Below are positions 8,256-16,538 of a stretch of 44,728 bases of DNA, piece by piece; the stretch's first letter is position 1; every line of letters begins with the position of its first letter. A model generated the notes under the pieces. That model was not told where the DNA came from. It saw only the letters and a program-made list of their open reading frames with translations, and ran no database searches. Position numbers and translations under genes: made by a program. The stretch comes from Gammaproteobacteria bacterium 39-13 (GTDB lineage: Bacteria > Pseudomonadota > Gammaproteobacteria > Berkiellales > Berkiellaceae), in the NCBI GenBank assembly GCA_001898235.1, contig MKTN01000054.1, positions 1 to 44,728 on the forward strand, read 5' to 3'.

Positions 8256-9001
8256 GATTCTGTATTCTCAATTGACCACGGGAAATTTTGCGACAAAGTA
8301 GGCCAATCTTTATCTGGGGTGACCTGAAAAACAACTTCTTCTGGCATGAATTGTTCAGGAAAAGAAAGCTCTCCTGCCAATTCTTGTAAATGCCTAAACT
8401 TAAAAGCCAAGCCATCTTCTCGCGTAGAATCAACATATTTAACTGGCAATTGAATAGCCTGTTGCCCAATATGTCCCATGATAGTCATCTTAACTGCGCC
8501 TTGAACATACTTTTGTGCAGCCGCTTGCTTAGAAAGCACTAATAAGTAGCGAAAGGTATTAGGCTCATCTGTTGCATAAAGATGAAACGCTTTAATTTCT
8601 AATCCTTGACCTGTTGCCGGCGTTCCTGCAATCGTTTGATACAATGCCATATCACGCATCAACTCTGTATTTTGTTGTTGTAGTGATTTTAAGTGATTTC
8701 CTAGTGCTTTTTGCGCTTCAACATGAATTTGGTAATTTCTTTCAGCAATAATGATCTTCTGCTTGAGGGTTGTATTTTCTTTTTGCAATTCGGCAACAAA
8801 ATCTCTTACCTTAGGGTCAACATTTTGTAACTCAGGTACTTTTGTTTTACCACTTAAAAATCCAGCATTATAACTAAAATATAACACGATACTAATGACA
8901 CCAAATAATGTCCCAAGCGAAACACTGTGTCGTGAAGGCAAACGAGAAAATCGGCCATCTTTAGCCTTGCCCTCATTTGCGGAAGTCTTGGTGTTTAGCA
9001 C
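8252..9001 (-). CDS. DUF6776-like inner-membrane coiled-coil protein
   Basis: This 249-residue protein has a basic cytoplasmic N-terminus, one membrane helix (about 30-48), a coiled coil (about 62-125, with a Leu/Gln-rich heptad pattern) and a beta-rich periplasmic domain ending in a Pro/Phe-rich tail. It resembles the DUF6776 proteins that I recall near erpA in Pseudomonas; the function is unknown. It starts with GTG, supported by GAGGA seven bases upstream. It heads the minus-strand operon with proB and proA and overlaps proB by four bases. It is divergent from hemJ. Confidence 0.85.
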   Translation of the reverse strand: MLNTKTSANEGKAKDGRFSRLPSRHSVSLGTLFGVISIVLYFSYNAGFLSGKTKVPELQNVDPKVRDFVAELQKENTTLKQKIIIAERNYQIHVEAQKALGNHLKSLQQQNTELMRDMALYQTIAGTPATGQGLEIKAFHLYATDEPNTFRYLLVLSKQAAAQKYVQGAVKMTIMGHIGQQAIQLPVKYVDSTREDGLAFKFRHLQELAGELSFPEQFMPEEVVFQVTPDKDWPTLSQNFPWSIENTES

Positions 9002-9119
9002 GCAAATTTCCTCACAAATAATCCATATTAAAAAGAGACGAATGTTTTTAGCCTAACATGCTTCTATTTTTTATCCCACCCATTACAATGTCGCTTTTAT
9101 TTGTAAGGCGTTGACAGCA

Positions 9120-9557
9120 ATGTTGTGGTTAAAGGCATTTCATATTATCGCCATGGTGGCGTGGTTTGCTGGATTATTTTATCTTCCGAGGATTTTTGTT
9201 TATCATGCTGACTTACCCTTGTCCGATACGACCGGTTATAAACGCTTTTGCACGATGGAAAGACGACTATTTTGGGGGATCATGACACCCAGTGCCATCA
9301 TCACTTTACTCCTTGGTACAGGGCTTGTGCATATGATGGGGTATTCTTTTCGCCATCCACCCTTATGGCTAACATTAAAATTGGCACTCGTTGTTCTTTT
9401 AGTGATTTATCACATTTACTGTGGTGTCATCTTGAAAAGATTCACTCTTGAAAAAAATACCCATACTTCACTATTTTATCGATTTTTTAATGAAATCACG
9501 GTATTTATTCTTATCGGCATTGTTTTACTTGTAGTGCTTAAACCGATGCGTTTTTAA
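9120..9557 (+). CDS. hemJ: Protoporphyrinogen IX oxidase HemJ
   Basis: Integral membrane enzyme that oxidises protoporphyrinogen IX to protoporphyrin IX, the next-to-last step of heme synthesis. Four hydrophobic helices and the conserved segments LKAFHIIAMVAWFAGLFYLP, RIFVYH, MERRLFWGIMTP and WLTLKLALV identify the family (formerly UPF0093). The N-terminal histidine in FHII is the usual heme ligand. I use the ATG because it gives the family-typical start MLWLKAFHI, with AAGG upstream. The TTG at 9111 would add three residues. Its heme role fits hemL 1.4 kb downstream. Confidence 0.93.
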   Translation: MLWLKAFHIIAMVAWFAGLFYLPRIFVYHADLPLSDTTGYKRFCTMERRLFWGIMTPSAIITLLLGTGLVHMMGYSFRHPPLWLTLKLALVVLLVIYHIYCGVILKRFTLEKNTHTSLFYRFFNEITVFILIGIVLLVVLKPMRF

Positions 9558-9592
9558 TACTTATATCTATTCAGCACAATTTAAAATTTCGA

Positions 9593-9698
9593 AGAGCGCC
9601 CCTATTTATAAGTTTGTGTTAAAAATTGTCGAAAAAAGTGGAGTTACATGCATTTATGAGGCAATTTTTAACATAAAGTTAGCCATAGGGGGCGTTCC
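9593..9698. repeat. Imperfect inverted repeat, MITE-like
   Basis: Two arms of about 38 bases (9593-9630 and 9660-9698) are inverted copies around a 29-base centre. The outer parts (GCGCCCCTAT versus CGCCCCCTAT) and the inner GTTAAAAATTG match perfectly or nearly so, with about five mismatches between. It lies between the convergent hemJ and rubredoxin genes. It lacks a clear T-run, so it is not a normal terminator, and no clear target-site duplication is visible. Confidence 0.65.
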
Positions 9699-9722
9699 TG
9701 GTTATGGGTTGAATAGTTGTTA

Positions 9723-9887
9723 CTAAATCTCAACCATTTCAAAATCATCCTTCATCGCGCCACAGTCTGGACAACGCCAGGTCATGGGAATATCGTCCCA
9801 GACTGTACCGGCTTGAATTCCTTCCTGAGGGCATCCTAATTTCTCATCATATATATAGCCACATAACAAACACATATAACGTTTCAT
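9723..9887 (-). CDS. Rubredoxin
   Basis: This 54-residue electron carrier holds one iron in four cysteines. The two knuckles are C6-LLC-G and C39-PDC-G followed by AMKDDFE, with the typical YIYDEKLG and a long [13 protein letters not shown] segment. The length is standard for rubredoxins. The ATG has AAAGG 14 bases upstream, a rather distant ribosome site. It is convergent with hemJ and divergent from thiD. Rubredoxins supply electrons to oxygenases or oxidative-stress enzymes; the partner here is not visible. Confidence 0.93.
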   Translation of the reverse strand: MKRYMCLLCGYIYDEKLGCPQEGIQAGTVWDDIPMTWRCPDCGAMKDDFEMVEI

Positions 9888-10005
9888 AGTTATTACATTA
9901 ACCTTTTAATAAAAAAACAATTTTCTCATGAATACCTTCCCAGAGGAAATAGCAGTTTTGTGTTACACTGATACCCATAGACAGCACAAATTAGGCTGAA
10001 GATTG

Positions 10006-10854
10006 ATGGGCCACCCAAACAGTACTGTTCCGGTTGTTATGTCTTTTTCTGCAAGCGATCCTTCAGGTGGTGCAGGGATCCAAGCTGATATAGAGGCACT
10101 AGGCTCTATGGGGTGTCACTGTAGTCCAATTATCACCACAGTGACGGCACAAGATACCACAGACATGTATCACTTTTATCCCTGTCCAAGCCGATTGGTG
10201 CGAGATCAAGCTCGCGCTGTTCTTGAAGATATTCCTATTGCAGCATTCAAAGTTGGCATTTTAGGCTCAATTGAAAACATTCGTGCTGTGCATCAACTAC
10301 TCAAAGATTATCCTCATATTCCTGTCGTACTGGATCCCTGTTTGTATTTTGGCTCTAAATCAAAACCTATTGATCCAGCTGCGCTTGAAGCCATTATTGC
10401 GCTTTTGCTCCCTTTTGTGACGATATGTACCCCCAATACTCAAGAAGCCAGGCTAATGGCTCCAGAGGCTGATACGCTGGATGCGTGCGCTCAAGAAATT
10501 ATGGCTCATGGTGCAAATTACGTATTAATCACAGGTCAACATCAAATCTCCAATAAAATTACGAATACTTTCTATGGTAATTATCGACGTCTTGAGGTTT
10601 TTCATTGGGACAGATTAGAAAATAACTATCAAGGTTCTGGGTGCACCCTTACTGCTAGTTTGGCAGGTCTCTTGGCGCAAGGACTTTCTGCTTCATCAGC
10701 AATACATCAAGCCCAGGAATATACCGCTGAATGCCTAAAACAAGGGTTTCGTATAGGCATGGGGCAACATCATCCCAACCGTTTATTTTGGGCGCGAGAA
10801 ACTTCTTATCAATACGATGCGCAACAAGAACAGCAAAAAAAGATCGTCAACTAA
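10006..10854 (+). CDS. thiD: Hydroxymethylpyrimidine/phosphomethylpyrimidine kinase
   Basis: Phosphorylates HMP and HMP-phosphate to HMP-PP for thiamine synthesis. Ribokinase-family motifs are clear: SFSASDPSGGAGIQADIEALG at the N-terminus, the central VLDPCLYFGS and LLPFVTICTPNTQEA, and the ATP/anion-hole motif NNYQGSGCTLTAS. The length is 282. The start is the ATG, not the TTG just before it. I see no TPP riboswitch upstream. It precedes hemL on the same strand by 95 bases; thiD and hemL are also neighbours in Pseudomonas as I recall. Confidence 0.95.
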   Translation: MGHPNSTVPVVMSFSASDPSGGAGIQADIEALGSMGCHCSPIITTVTAQDTTDMYHFYPCPSRLVRDQARAVLEDIPIAAFKVGILGSIENIRAVHQLLKDYPHIPVVLDPCLYFGSKSKPIDPAALEAIIALLLPFVTICTPNTQEARLMAPEADTLDACAQEIMAHGANYVLITGQHQISNKITNTFYGNYRRLEVFHWDRLENNYQGSGCTLTASLAGLLAQGLSASSAIHQAQEYTAECLKQGFRIGMGQHHPNRLFWARETSYQYDAQQEQQKKIVN

Positions 10855-10949
10855 CACAAATGTTGCTGTTTTCCAATAACAAAGTGAGCCTATTAGGTTT
10901 TTAGGTATATACTAACACCCCTTATTAGCTTCAAAGGGAAAGGTATCCT

Positions 10950-12230
10950 ATGCAACGCTCACAAACTTTATTTGAAGAAGCCCAACGCTATATCCCAGGT
11001 GGTGTAAACTCACCTGTTAGAGCTTTTAAAGGAGTCGGAGGCACTCCTGTTTTCTTTAATCGTGCGCGAGGTCCCTTTCTTTTTGATGAAGATAATCAGC
11101 GGTATATAGATTATGTGGGCTCTTGGGGCCCGATGATCTTAGGCCATCAAGATCCTGATGTGCTCCAAGCTATTCACCATGCTCTTGAACATGGTTTATC
11201 TTATGGTGCTCCCACTGCAAATGAAGTAAAGCTTGCTAAATTCATCTGCGAAACACTGCCTAACATTGAACAAATTCGAATGGTAAATTCCGGTACTGAA
11301 GCCACCATGACGGCTTTGCGCTTGGCTAGAGGGTATACTGGAAAAGATATTATTGTAAAATTTGAAGGTTGTTATCACGGGCATAGTGATAGTTTGCTCA
11401 TCAAAGCAGGTTCTGGTGCACTGACATTGGGACAACCTAGTTCTCCTGGGGTGCCAGCGGATATCGCTAAATATACATTGAATCTTGAGTTCAACAACAG
11501 TGACGCTGTGTATTCTGCATTTGCAGAATACGGCGATAAAATTGCGGCAGTCATTGTCGAACCGATCGCAGGAAATATGGGTTGCGTTTTACCTGAACGT
11601 AATTTTCTGCTCGCCCTTCGTCAAGCCTGTGATAATTACGGTGCGGTTTTGATTTTTGACGAGGTGATCTCAGGTTTTAGAGTCGCGTTAGGTGGGGCAC
11701 AAAGCATTTATCAGATCAAACCAGATCTGACCACTTTTGGTAAAATTATTGGTGGTGGTATGCCAGTAGGTGCATTGGGAGGAAAAAGATCGATTATGTC
11801 TCACCTTGCACCTGTAGGCCCGGTCTATCAGGCTGGCACCTTGTCTGGAAATCCTATCGCGATGACAGCAGGATTAGCAACGCTTTCAAAACTCACTCAG
11901 CCTGGATTCTATGAGCAGTTGAATAAAACCACTGAAAGCTTAGTTACAGGATTAAAAGATATTGCAAACAAAAATAATATTCCTGTTACTATTAATTGGC
12001 TCACAGGTATGTTTACTCTTTTCTTTAATGAAAATGAAGTCAAACGTTTTAGTGACGTCATGAAAAGTGATGTTGAGCGCTTCAAGCGGTTTTATCACGG
12101 CATGTTAAAAGAAGGTATTTATTTTGGACCTTCTGCTTTTGAAAGTGCATTTGTTTCCATCATGCATGACAAAGAATGTATTGATCAAACTCTTGCAGCA
12201 GCAGAGAAGGTGTTTGCCGGACTAAAATAA
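10950..12230 (+). CDS. hemL: Glutamate-1-semialdehyde 2,1-aminomutase
   Basis: PLP enzyme that converts glutamate-1-semialdehyde to 5-aminolevulinate, the committed heme precursor in the C5 pathway. Family motifs: [13 protein letters not shown] at the N-terminus, [37 protein letters not shown], and the PLP lysine in [14 protein letters not shown]. The length of 426 is standard. It has a good ribosome site (AAAGGGAAAGG) upstream of the ATG. A possible -10 (TATACT, 10908-10913) lies in the gap after thiD, but I see no good -35. It is followed by a REP-like hairpin cluster. Confidence 0.97.
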   Translation: MQRSQTLFEEAQRYIPGGVNSPVRAFKGVGGTPVFFNRARGPFLFDEDNQRYIDYVGSWGPMILGHQDPDVLQAIHHALEHGLSYGAPTANEVKLAKFICETLPNIEQIRMVNSGTEATMTALRLARGYTGKDIIVKFEGCYHGHSDSLLIKAGSGALTLGQPSSPGVPADIAKYTLNLEFNNSDAVYSAFAEYGDKIAAVIVEPIAGNMGCVLPERNFLLALRQACDNYGAVLIFDEVISGFRVALGGAQSIYQIKPDLTTFGKIIGGGMPVGALGGKRSIMSHLAPVGPVYQAGTLSGNPIAMTAGLATLSKLTQPGFYEQLNKTTESLVTGLKDIANKNNIPVTINWLTGMFTLFFNENEVKRFSDVMKSDVERFKRFYHGMLKEGIYFGPSAFESAFVSIMHDKECIDQTLAAAEKVFAGLK

Positions 12231-12240
12231 AAAATAAGCC

Positions 12241-12315
12241 AACCCTCACCCTAACCCTCTCCCGAAACGGGAGAGGGATCGGAAAAACAAAGAGGATCTT
12301 TGTCTGCTAAAGCAG
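12241..12315. repeat. REP-like palindromic repeat cluster, copy 1
   Basis: It contains the segment CCCTCACCCTAACCCTCTCC followed by a perfect 10-bp hairpin with AAA loop (12255-12277). Two smaller hairpins follow: CAAAG/CTTTG (12288-12302) and CTGC/GCAG (12304-12315). A second cluster with the same CCCTAACCCTCTCC core occurs inverted at 34188-34299. It lies between hemL and the kinase fusion, both on the plus strand, where it could also attenuate transcription. Confidence 0.8.
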
Positions 12316-12356
12316 GGGGTGGGACCCGTTTTATATTAGGATAGAAAGGATTCTGC

Positions 12357-13865
12357 ATGTCTGAAATACTTATTCAAGCGCTTCAAAATCCAGCACTCTA
12401 CCCCCATCCTGTTACTACCTTTGAAGTGATTCAAACCCATCTTTCTTGGGTTATTTTAACTGGCGATTATGCTTATAAAATAAAAAAACCCCTTAATCTT
12501 GGATTTCAAGACTTCACCACTTTAGAAAAACGCAAATACTATTGTGAGTTAGAAATTATCTTAAACAAAAGATTAGCACCACAAATTTACATTGAAGCGC
12601 TTGCTATTACAGGCTCAGCAGCACACCCAAAATTCAATGACAAAGAAGAAGCTTTTGAATACGCTATCAAAATGCATCAGTTTCCTCAACAAGCATTGCT
12701 TGGAGAGCTGGCCAAAAAAAGTAAATTAACCAAAAGAAATATTGAAGATATTGCAGAGCAAATCGCCAAATTTCATCTTGAAGCACCTATTTGCTCCATG
12801 CATCGCCTTTGGGGTAGGCCTGAAGAAGTTTTTGCCCCCATTCAAGATAATTTCAATGCCTTAAATGAATTGAAAGTGGCAAAACCTTATATAGATACGC
12901 TCTCACACATTGAAAAATGGGCGAAAAATCAATACAAAAAACTACAACCTTTCTTAATGCAGCGAAAAACCGGAGAGTTTATTCGCGCTTGTCATGGTGA
13001 CTTACACCTTGGCAACATTGTCATGATAAAAAATAAACCAGTGATTTTTGATTGCATTGAATTTAATGAGAGTTTTCGCTGGACAGATGTCATGAATGAC
13101 GTCAGCTTTTTAGCAATGGATCTTGAACATCATCATCTCAATGATTTGAGCCATTTATTTGTTAATCACTATCTTGAGCATACGGGAGATTATGGCGGCG
13201 CAATTTTGTTGAAATTTTATCAATGCTATCGTTCAATGGTGAGAGCAAAAATTTGTGCATTACAACTAATGCAATTGAATGAAACTGATCCTCTTGTTGC
13301 TTCATTACAAGAAGATCTCAAAGATCTTCTTTCCCTCGCAAAGCGATATACCCAAAATAGAGTTCCGACTCTCACAATTACCTTTGGTGTATCTGGCTCA
13401 GGTAAAACAACCCATACTGAACAATTACTCATGCAACAAGATGCTATTCGCTTACGTTCTGATGTCATTCGCAAACAAATGCATGGTATTTCACCCTATT
13501 CATTAATAACAGACGAGCAAAAAGAAAAAATCTATTCTTCACAAGCAACACAATCGCTTTATCATAAATTACAAATGCTTGCTCAAATTTTACTGCAAAA
13601 TGAGCTGGACGTTATCATTGATGCGACATGTATCAAACAGTGGCAACGTCAATTATTTATTGAACTTGCTGCGCAATTGAATGTTTCTTTAAAAATATTG
13701 GCTTTTGATATCTCTAAAGACATTTTGCAACAGAGAATTGCGCAAAGAACAGCGCTAAAGCAAGATCCCTCTGATGCTGATAATGCAGTGCTTGAATTAC
13801 AGCTTTCTTCTATTGAGCCACTTACTGAAGAAGAAAAGCAGTTTATGGAACTTATCAGAGGATGA
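12357..13865 (+). CDS. Two-domain kinase: aminoglycoside-phosphotransferase-like plus P-loop kinase
   Basis: A 502-residue fusion. The N-terminal half resembles the APH/choline-kinase fold: catalytic loop HGDLHLGN (213-220) and metal-binding FDCIEF (231-236). The C-terminal half is a small P-loop kinase with Walker A GVSGSGKTT (344-352), then RLRSDVIRKQM, DVIIDATCIKQWQRQ and an Arg-rich lid (QQRIAQRTALKQ). This architecture (COG2187 plus COG0645) is widespread in proteobacteria with unknown substrates. It is not evidence of aminoglycoside resistance. Both active sites look intact. It stands alone between the REP-like cluster and an ERIC-like remnant. Confidence 0.88.
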   Translation: MSEILIQALQNPALYPHPVTTFEVIQTHLSWVILTGDYAYKIKKPLNLGFQDFTTLEKRKYYCELEIILNKRLAPQIYIEALAITGSAAHPKFNDKEEAFEYAIKMHQFPQQALLGELAKKSKLTKRNIEDIAEQIAKFHLEAPICSMHRLWGRPEEVFAPIQDNFNALNELKVAKPYIDTLSHIEKWAKNQYKKLQPFLMQRKTGEFIRACHGDLHLGNIVMIKNKPVIFDCIEFNESFRWTDVMNDVSFLAMDLEHHHLNDLSHLFVNHYLEHTGDYGGAILLKFYQCYRSMVRAKICALQLMQLNETDPLVASLQEDLKDLLSLAKRYTQNRVPTLTITFGVSGSGKTTHTEQLLMQQDAIRLRSDVIRKQMHGISPYSLITDEQKEKIYSSQATQSLYHKLQMLAQILLQNELDVIIDATCIKQWQRQLFIELAAQLNVSLKILAFDISKDILQQRIAQRTALKQDPSDADNAVLELQLSSIEPLTEEEKQFMELIRG

Positions 13866-13872
13866 TGAAAGT

Positions 13873-13936
13873 AGGAGTGTACATGGGATACGTGACACTC
13901 AAGTAGCGAAGTCAAAGTAAAATGGAAAGAGTTATA
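13873..13936 (+). repeat. Degenerate ERIC-like intergenic repeat, copy A
   Basis: It starts AGGAGTGTACAT and ends TAAAATGGAAAGAGTTATA. The same two blocks occur in the same order, more widely spaced, in the copy at 42661-42738 on the opposite strand. The outer CCCAG/CTGGG stem arms are lost here. Its right end overlaps the sfsA stop codon. Confidence 0.6.
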
Positions 13937-14681
13937 GTCTAGAGGAACAAATCATCCTCGCAGGAATGCATACTTCCACTGGCGTGGCTAAATGCATTTC
14001 ACTTAATGAAATATCTAAACGATAAGCCATCATTTCTACGCCTGCCATCATGGCTTGACGTAAGGTGCTACCATATTTGGGATCAATATGATCAGCCGGA
14101 AAAACACGTTCAATCCCAGTATGTTGAATGCAATAAATTAAAACAGCACGATATCCCATTTCTTTGGCATGAATAAGTGCTTTAAGCTGTTGAACACCTT
14201 TTTCAGTAGGTGTATCGGGAAAAAAGCCACGGTGTATTTCATCACCTAATGTAACGCCTTTAGAAACAACGAAGCATTTTTCAGTGTCATCGATAATACC
14301 TGGGTTTTTTTCCAACAGAATATCAAAGGAGTGATCTTCCAATAAGGGAGGATCAAGTAAGATCTGTGTATATCCCTGTAACTCGTTAATAACGCCGTTA
14401 ACTATTCCTTCAAGAATAAGTTGGTTTGTGTTTAATGTATTTACACAGACTAAGTAACCAGCATCAACTTCGACAAGCTCCCAAGTATCTGGAAATTTTC
14501 TTCGCGTGTTTGGAGAACGAGAAAACCAGACACGACTCCCCAGAATGTCACATCCTGTCATTGCCCCCATATTCGGGCAATAAATAACGCGATGTTCTTG
14601 ATTGTTTATCACAATTTCTGCTAGAAAACGCTTGTAGCGCTTGAGCAAAACAGCTTGAGTTAAAGGGCTTGGAAATTCCAT
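13932..14681 (-). CDS. sfsA: SfsA family protein (sugar fermentation stimulation / nuclease)
   Basis: SfsA proteins carry an OB-like N-domain and a PD-(D/E)XK-like C-domain and are described as DNA-binding or nuclease proteins; their cellular role is unsettled. Family segments are MEFPSPLTQAVLLKRYKRFLA at the start, CPNMGAMTGCDILGSRVWFSRSPN, the central GVINELQGY, and the C-terminal ALIYCIQHTGIERVFPADHIDPKYG region. I place the start at the ATG preceded by GGTGG. The frame stays open to 14840, but the extra 53 residues are Lys/Arg-rich and absent from relatives. It is divergent from dksA; in E. coli the two genes are also neighbours. Length is 249. Confidence 0.93.
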   Translation of the reverse strand: MEFPSPLTQAVLLKRYKRFLAEIVINNQEHRVIYCPNMGAMTGCDILGSRVWFSRSPNTRRKFPDTWELVEVDAGYLVCVNTLNTNQLILEGIVNGVINELQGYTQILLDPPLLEDHSFDILLEKNPGIIDDTEKCFVVSKGVTLGDEIHRGFFPDTPTEKGVQQLKALIHAKEMGYRAVLIYCIQHTGIERVFPADHIDPKYGSTLRQAMMAGVEMMAYRLDISLSEMHLATPVEVCIPARMICSSRL

Positions 14682-15012
14682 ATTACCACCGGCCTGCTTA
14701 TGTTTCTTCCTAATCAAGTAGTCGGCAATATTAGTTACAAAGTTAAGATAATTTTTTAATATTTTAGGGCTTCTGGTTTTTCGGCATGAAATGTATAATT
14801 TCCTACCCTTTTTATCGCTAAGTGGTGGGTAGCCAAACACCTAATTTACGTGTATATTCGCACCCTCAGTGTAAGGAAACACAATCTCTAGGGATCTGAC
14901 TTATATAATTTACTAGGTGAGATTTCGGAACTTTTTTTTATCATTGATGTTCCAACTAGAAATGAGATAGATTTGAATCTTACCCGACGTTTCGCGTCAG
15001 GAGGAGGAAGCC
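14682..15012. promoter_or_regulatory. Divergent sfsA/dksA control region
   Basis: This 331-base gap must hold promoters for both genes. On the plus strand a TATAAT lies at 14904-14909, but I see no convincing -35. A short hairpin (CCGACG, loop TTTCG, CGTCAGG with one bulged A; 14984-15001) ends inside the strong AGGAGGAGG ribosome site of dksA (14999-15007). It could modulate dksA translation. I see no other gene in the gap. Confidence 0.45.
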
Positions 15013-15516
15013 ATGTCAGCTGAAGCCAATAGCAGCACAACCAAGAAGAAAACGAACGTGAAGGCAACGCAAGGAAGCATTAGCAATCCAACCACAACCC
15101 AAACTTTGTTGTCTTATGGGGTAAAACCTTATGAGCCAAAGAAAGGGGAAGAGTATATGAGCAAAGCCCAACTTGAGCATTTTAGAAAGTTGCTCAATAT
15201 TTGGAAGAATGCTCTCCTCGAAGGTGGTGATGAAACCATTCATGATCTTAAAGAACTTGCTGAAGTTCCTGCTGACGTTAGTGATCAAGCAACGTTAGAA
15301 GAAACTTTTGCTTTAAGGTTACGCGCACGTGATCGTGAGCATAAGCTAATCAATAAAATTGATGAGTCGATTAAGCTCATTGATAGCGGCGATTACGGTT
15401 TTTGCGAGGAATGCGGTATTGAAATTGGCATCCGTCGCTTAGAAGCTAGACCAACTGCAACCTTATGCATTGATTGCAAAACACTTGCAGAAGTTCGTGA
15501 AAAACAAGGACGCTAA
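15013..15516 (+). CDS. dksA: RNA polymerase-binding transcription factor DksA
   Basis: DksA enters the RNA polymerase secondary channel and, with ppGpp, mediates the stringent response (repressing rRNA promoters such as the one at the left edge). The coiled coil carries the conserved DLKELAEVPADVSDQATLEE segment with the tip acidic residues. The zinc finger is CEECG ... CIDC near the C-terminus. The Ser/Thr/Lys-rich N-terminal tail of about 35 residues makes it 167 long, against about 151 in E. coli. The start is fixed by an excellent GGAGGAGG six bases upstream. Confidence 0.97.
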   Translation: MSAEANSSTTKKKTNVKATQGSISNPTTTQTLLSYGVKPYEPKKGEEYMSKAQLEHFRKLLNIWKNALLEGGDETIHDLKELAEVPADVSDQATLEETFALRLRARDREHKLINKIDESIKLIDSGDYGFCEECGIEIGIRRLEARPTATLCIDCKTLAEVREKQGR

Positions 15517-15553
15517 TTCCCTGCCTACGCAAGAATTAGGAGCGATCGCCGCT

Positions 15554-16201
15554 ATGCGGGATCGCCAATGCGTCAGAGCTTTTCTCAACCAACCTGTTTC
15601 CAACGATACAATTATTAAAATCTTGGACGCGGCCAAATTTGCGCCATCAGGCGTAAACACGCAGCCATGGAATGTAGCGATCGTTGGAGCAAATCACCAG
15701 CAAAAAATAGCTTCTGCTATTATTTCTGCTCGTGAAAATAAAATACCTGATAACCCAGATTATGACTATTATCCGCAGGAATGGGTTGAGCCCTTTAAAG
15801 CTCGTCGCAAGGCTTGTGGCATGGCATTGTATGGTGCTCTCAATATTCAAATCCATGAAACTGAAAAACGAAAAGAACAGTGGTATCGTAACTATCACTT
15901 TTTTGGAGCCCCTGTCGGGTTTATCTTCTATATTGACTCTCGATTGAGCATGGGCGCTTGGATTGATTTCGGGATGTTTATACAAAATGTCATGTTAGCA
16001 GCTCGCGCTCATGGGCTAGAAACCTGCCCGCAGGCTTCTTTAGCAGAATATCCTGATATTATTCGCGAGTATCTAAATATTTCTCCGCTATACCATATTG
16101 TCTGTGGTATGGCTGTAGGTTACGCAGACTGGTCTGCTCCAGTTAATCAATACCGAACAACACGTGAAGAAGTTGAAACTTTTACGGTGTGGCATGACTA
16201 A
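15554..16201 (+). CDS. Nitroreductase family FMN-dependent oxidoreductase
   Basis: Family fold with the FMN-binding N-terminal pattern RDRQCVRAFLNQPVSNDTI and AKFAPSGVNTQPW, the mid-region GAWIDFGMFIQNVMLAARAHGLETCPQ, and the C-terminal VCGMAVGYAD. About 215 residues from the ATG, typical of the family. It reduces nitro or quinone compounds with NAD(P)H; the physiological substrate is not deducible. An upstream TTG at 15470 would overlap dksA by 47 bases. I prefer the ATG at 15554, with AGGAG 11 bases upstream. It follows dksA by 37 bases and overlaps the next gene by eight. Confidence 0.9.
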   Translation: MRDRQCVRAFLNQPVSNDTIIKILDAAKFAPSGVNTQPWNVAIVGANHQQKIASAIISARENKIPDNPDYDYYPQEWVEPFKARRKACGMALYGALNIQIHETEKRKEQWYRNYHFFGAPVGFIFYIDSRLSMGAWIDFGMFIQNVMLAARAHGLETCPQASLAEYPDIIREYLNISPLYHIVCGMAVGYADWSAPVNQYRTTREEVETFTVWHD

Positions 16202-16487
16202 ATTATTCGCTGGGTTTACGCTAACGTTAATTGCTATTGTATGGTTATGTTACCAAATCTTCTTACTAGCAGGCAGCCATCCGCTCATCCCATTGCTATT
16301 TATGCAGTTTATCAACACATTGGGATGTTATGTTTTACTAGGAATTGGGATTGGACTACCCATTGTTTTATTAGCAAGCATACTTGGGTGGGTTCAATTA
16401 TTATTACTTGTGAATGGTCATATTGATCCTCACCTTTCGCGTGAGGGTTTTTTCAAAGTTTTAGATACGCTTTTTCGTAAAATTTGA
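16194..16487 (+). CDS. Small two-helix membrane protein, unknown function
   Basis: A 97-residue protein with two strongly hydrophobic segments, residues about 5-22 and 27-65 (the second long enough for two passes). A short polar tail follows (HIDPHLSREGFFKVLDTLFRKI) and may be an amphipathic helix. The ATG lies inside the last codons of the nitroreductase gene, overlapping by eight bases, so translation is probably coupled. No family recognised. An earlier in-frame TTG at 16164 is less likely. Confidence 0.7.
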   Translation: MTKLFAGFTLTLIAIVWLCYQIFLLAGSHPLIPLLFMQFINTLGCYVLLGIGIGLPIVLLASILGWVQLLLLVNGHIDPHLSREGFFKVLDTLFRKI

Positions 16488-16538
16488 GAAAGTAAATGAT
16501 CCTTTGACAGTCAGGCCAAAAAATCATTTACCTGTCAT

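Noticed and set aside
9888-10005. TPP riboswitch upstream of thiD
   Set aside because: I could not find the conserved THI-box CUGAGA and ACCUGA elements.
12357-13865. Aminoglycoside resistance gene
   Set aside because: The APH-like half belongs to the COG2187-type fusion, which is not a known resistance family; the name reflects fold only.
14682-14840. N-terminal extension of the sfsA frame (53 residues)
   Set aside because: The ATG at 14681 has a GGTGG ribosome site and yields the family-typical start MEFPSPL; the extra part is a Lys/Arg-rich stretch without counterpart in relatives.
15016-15288. Frame antisense to dksA
   Set aside because: dksA is certain on the other strand; no sign of a second gene.
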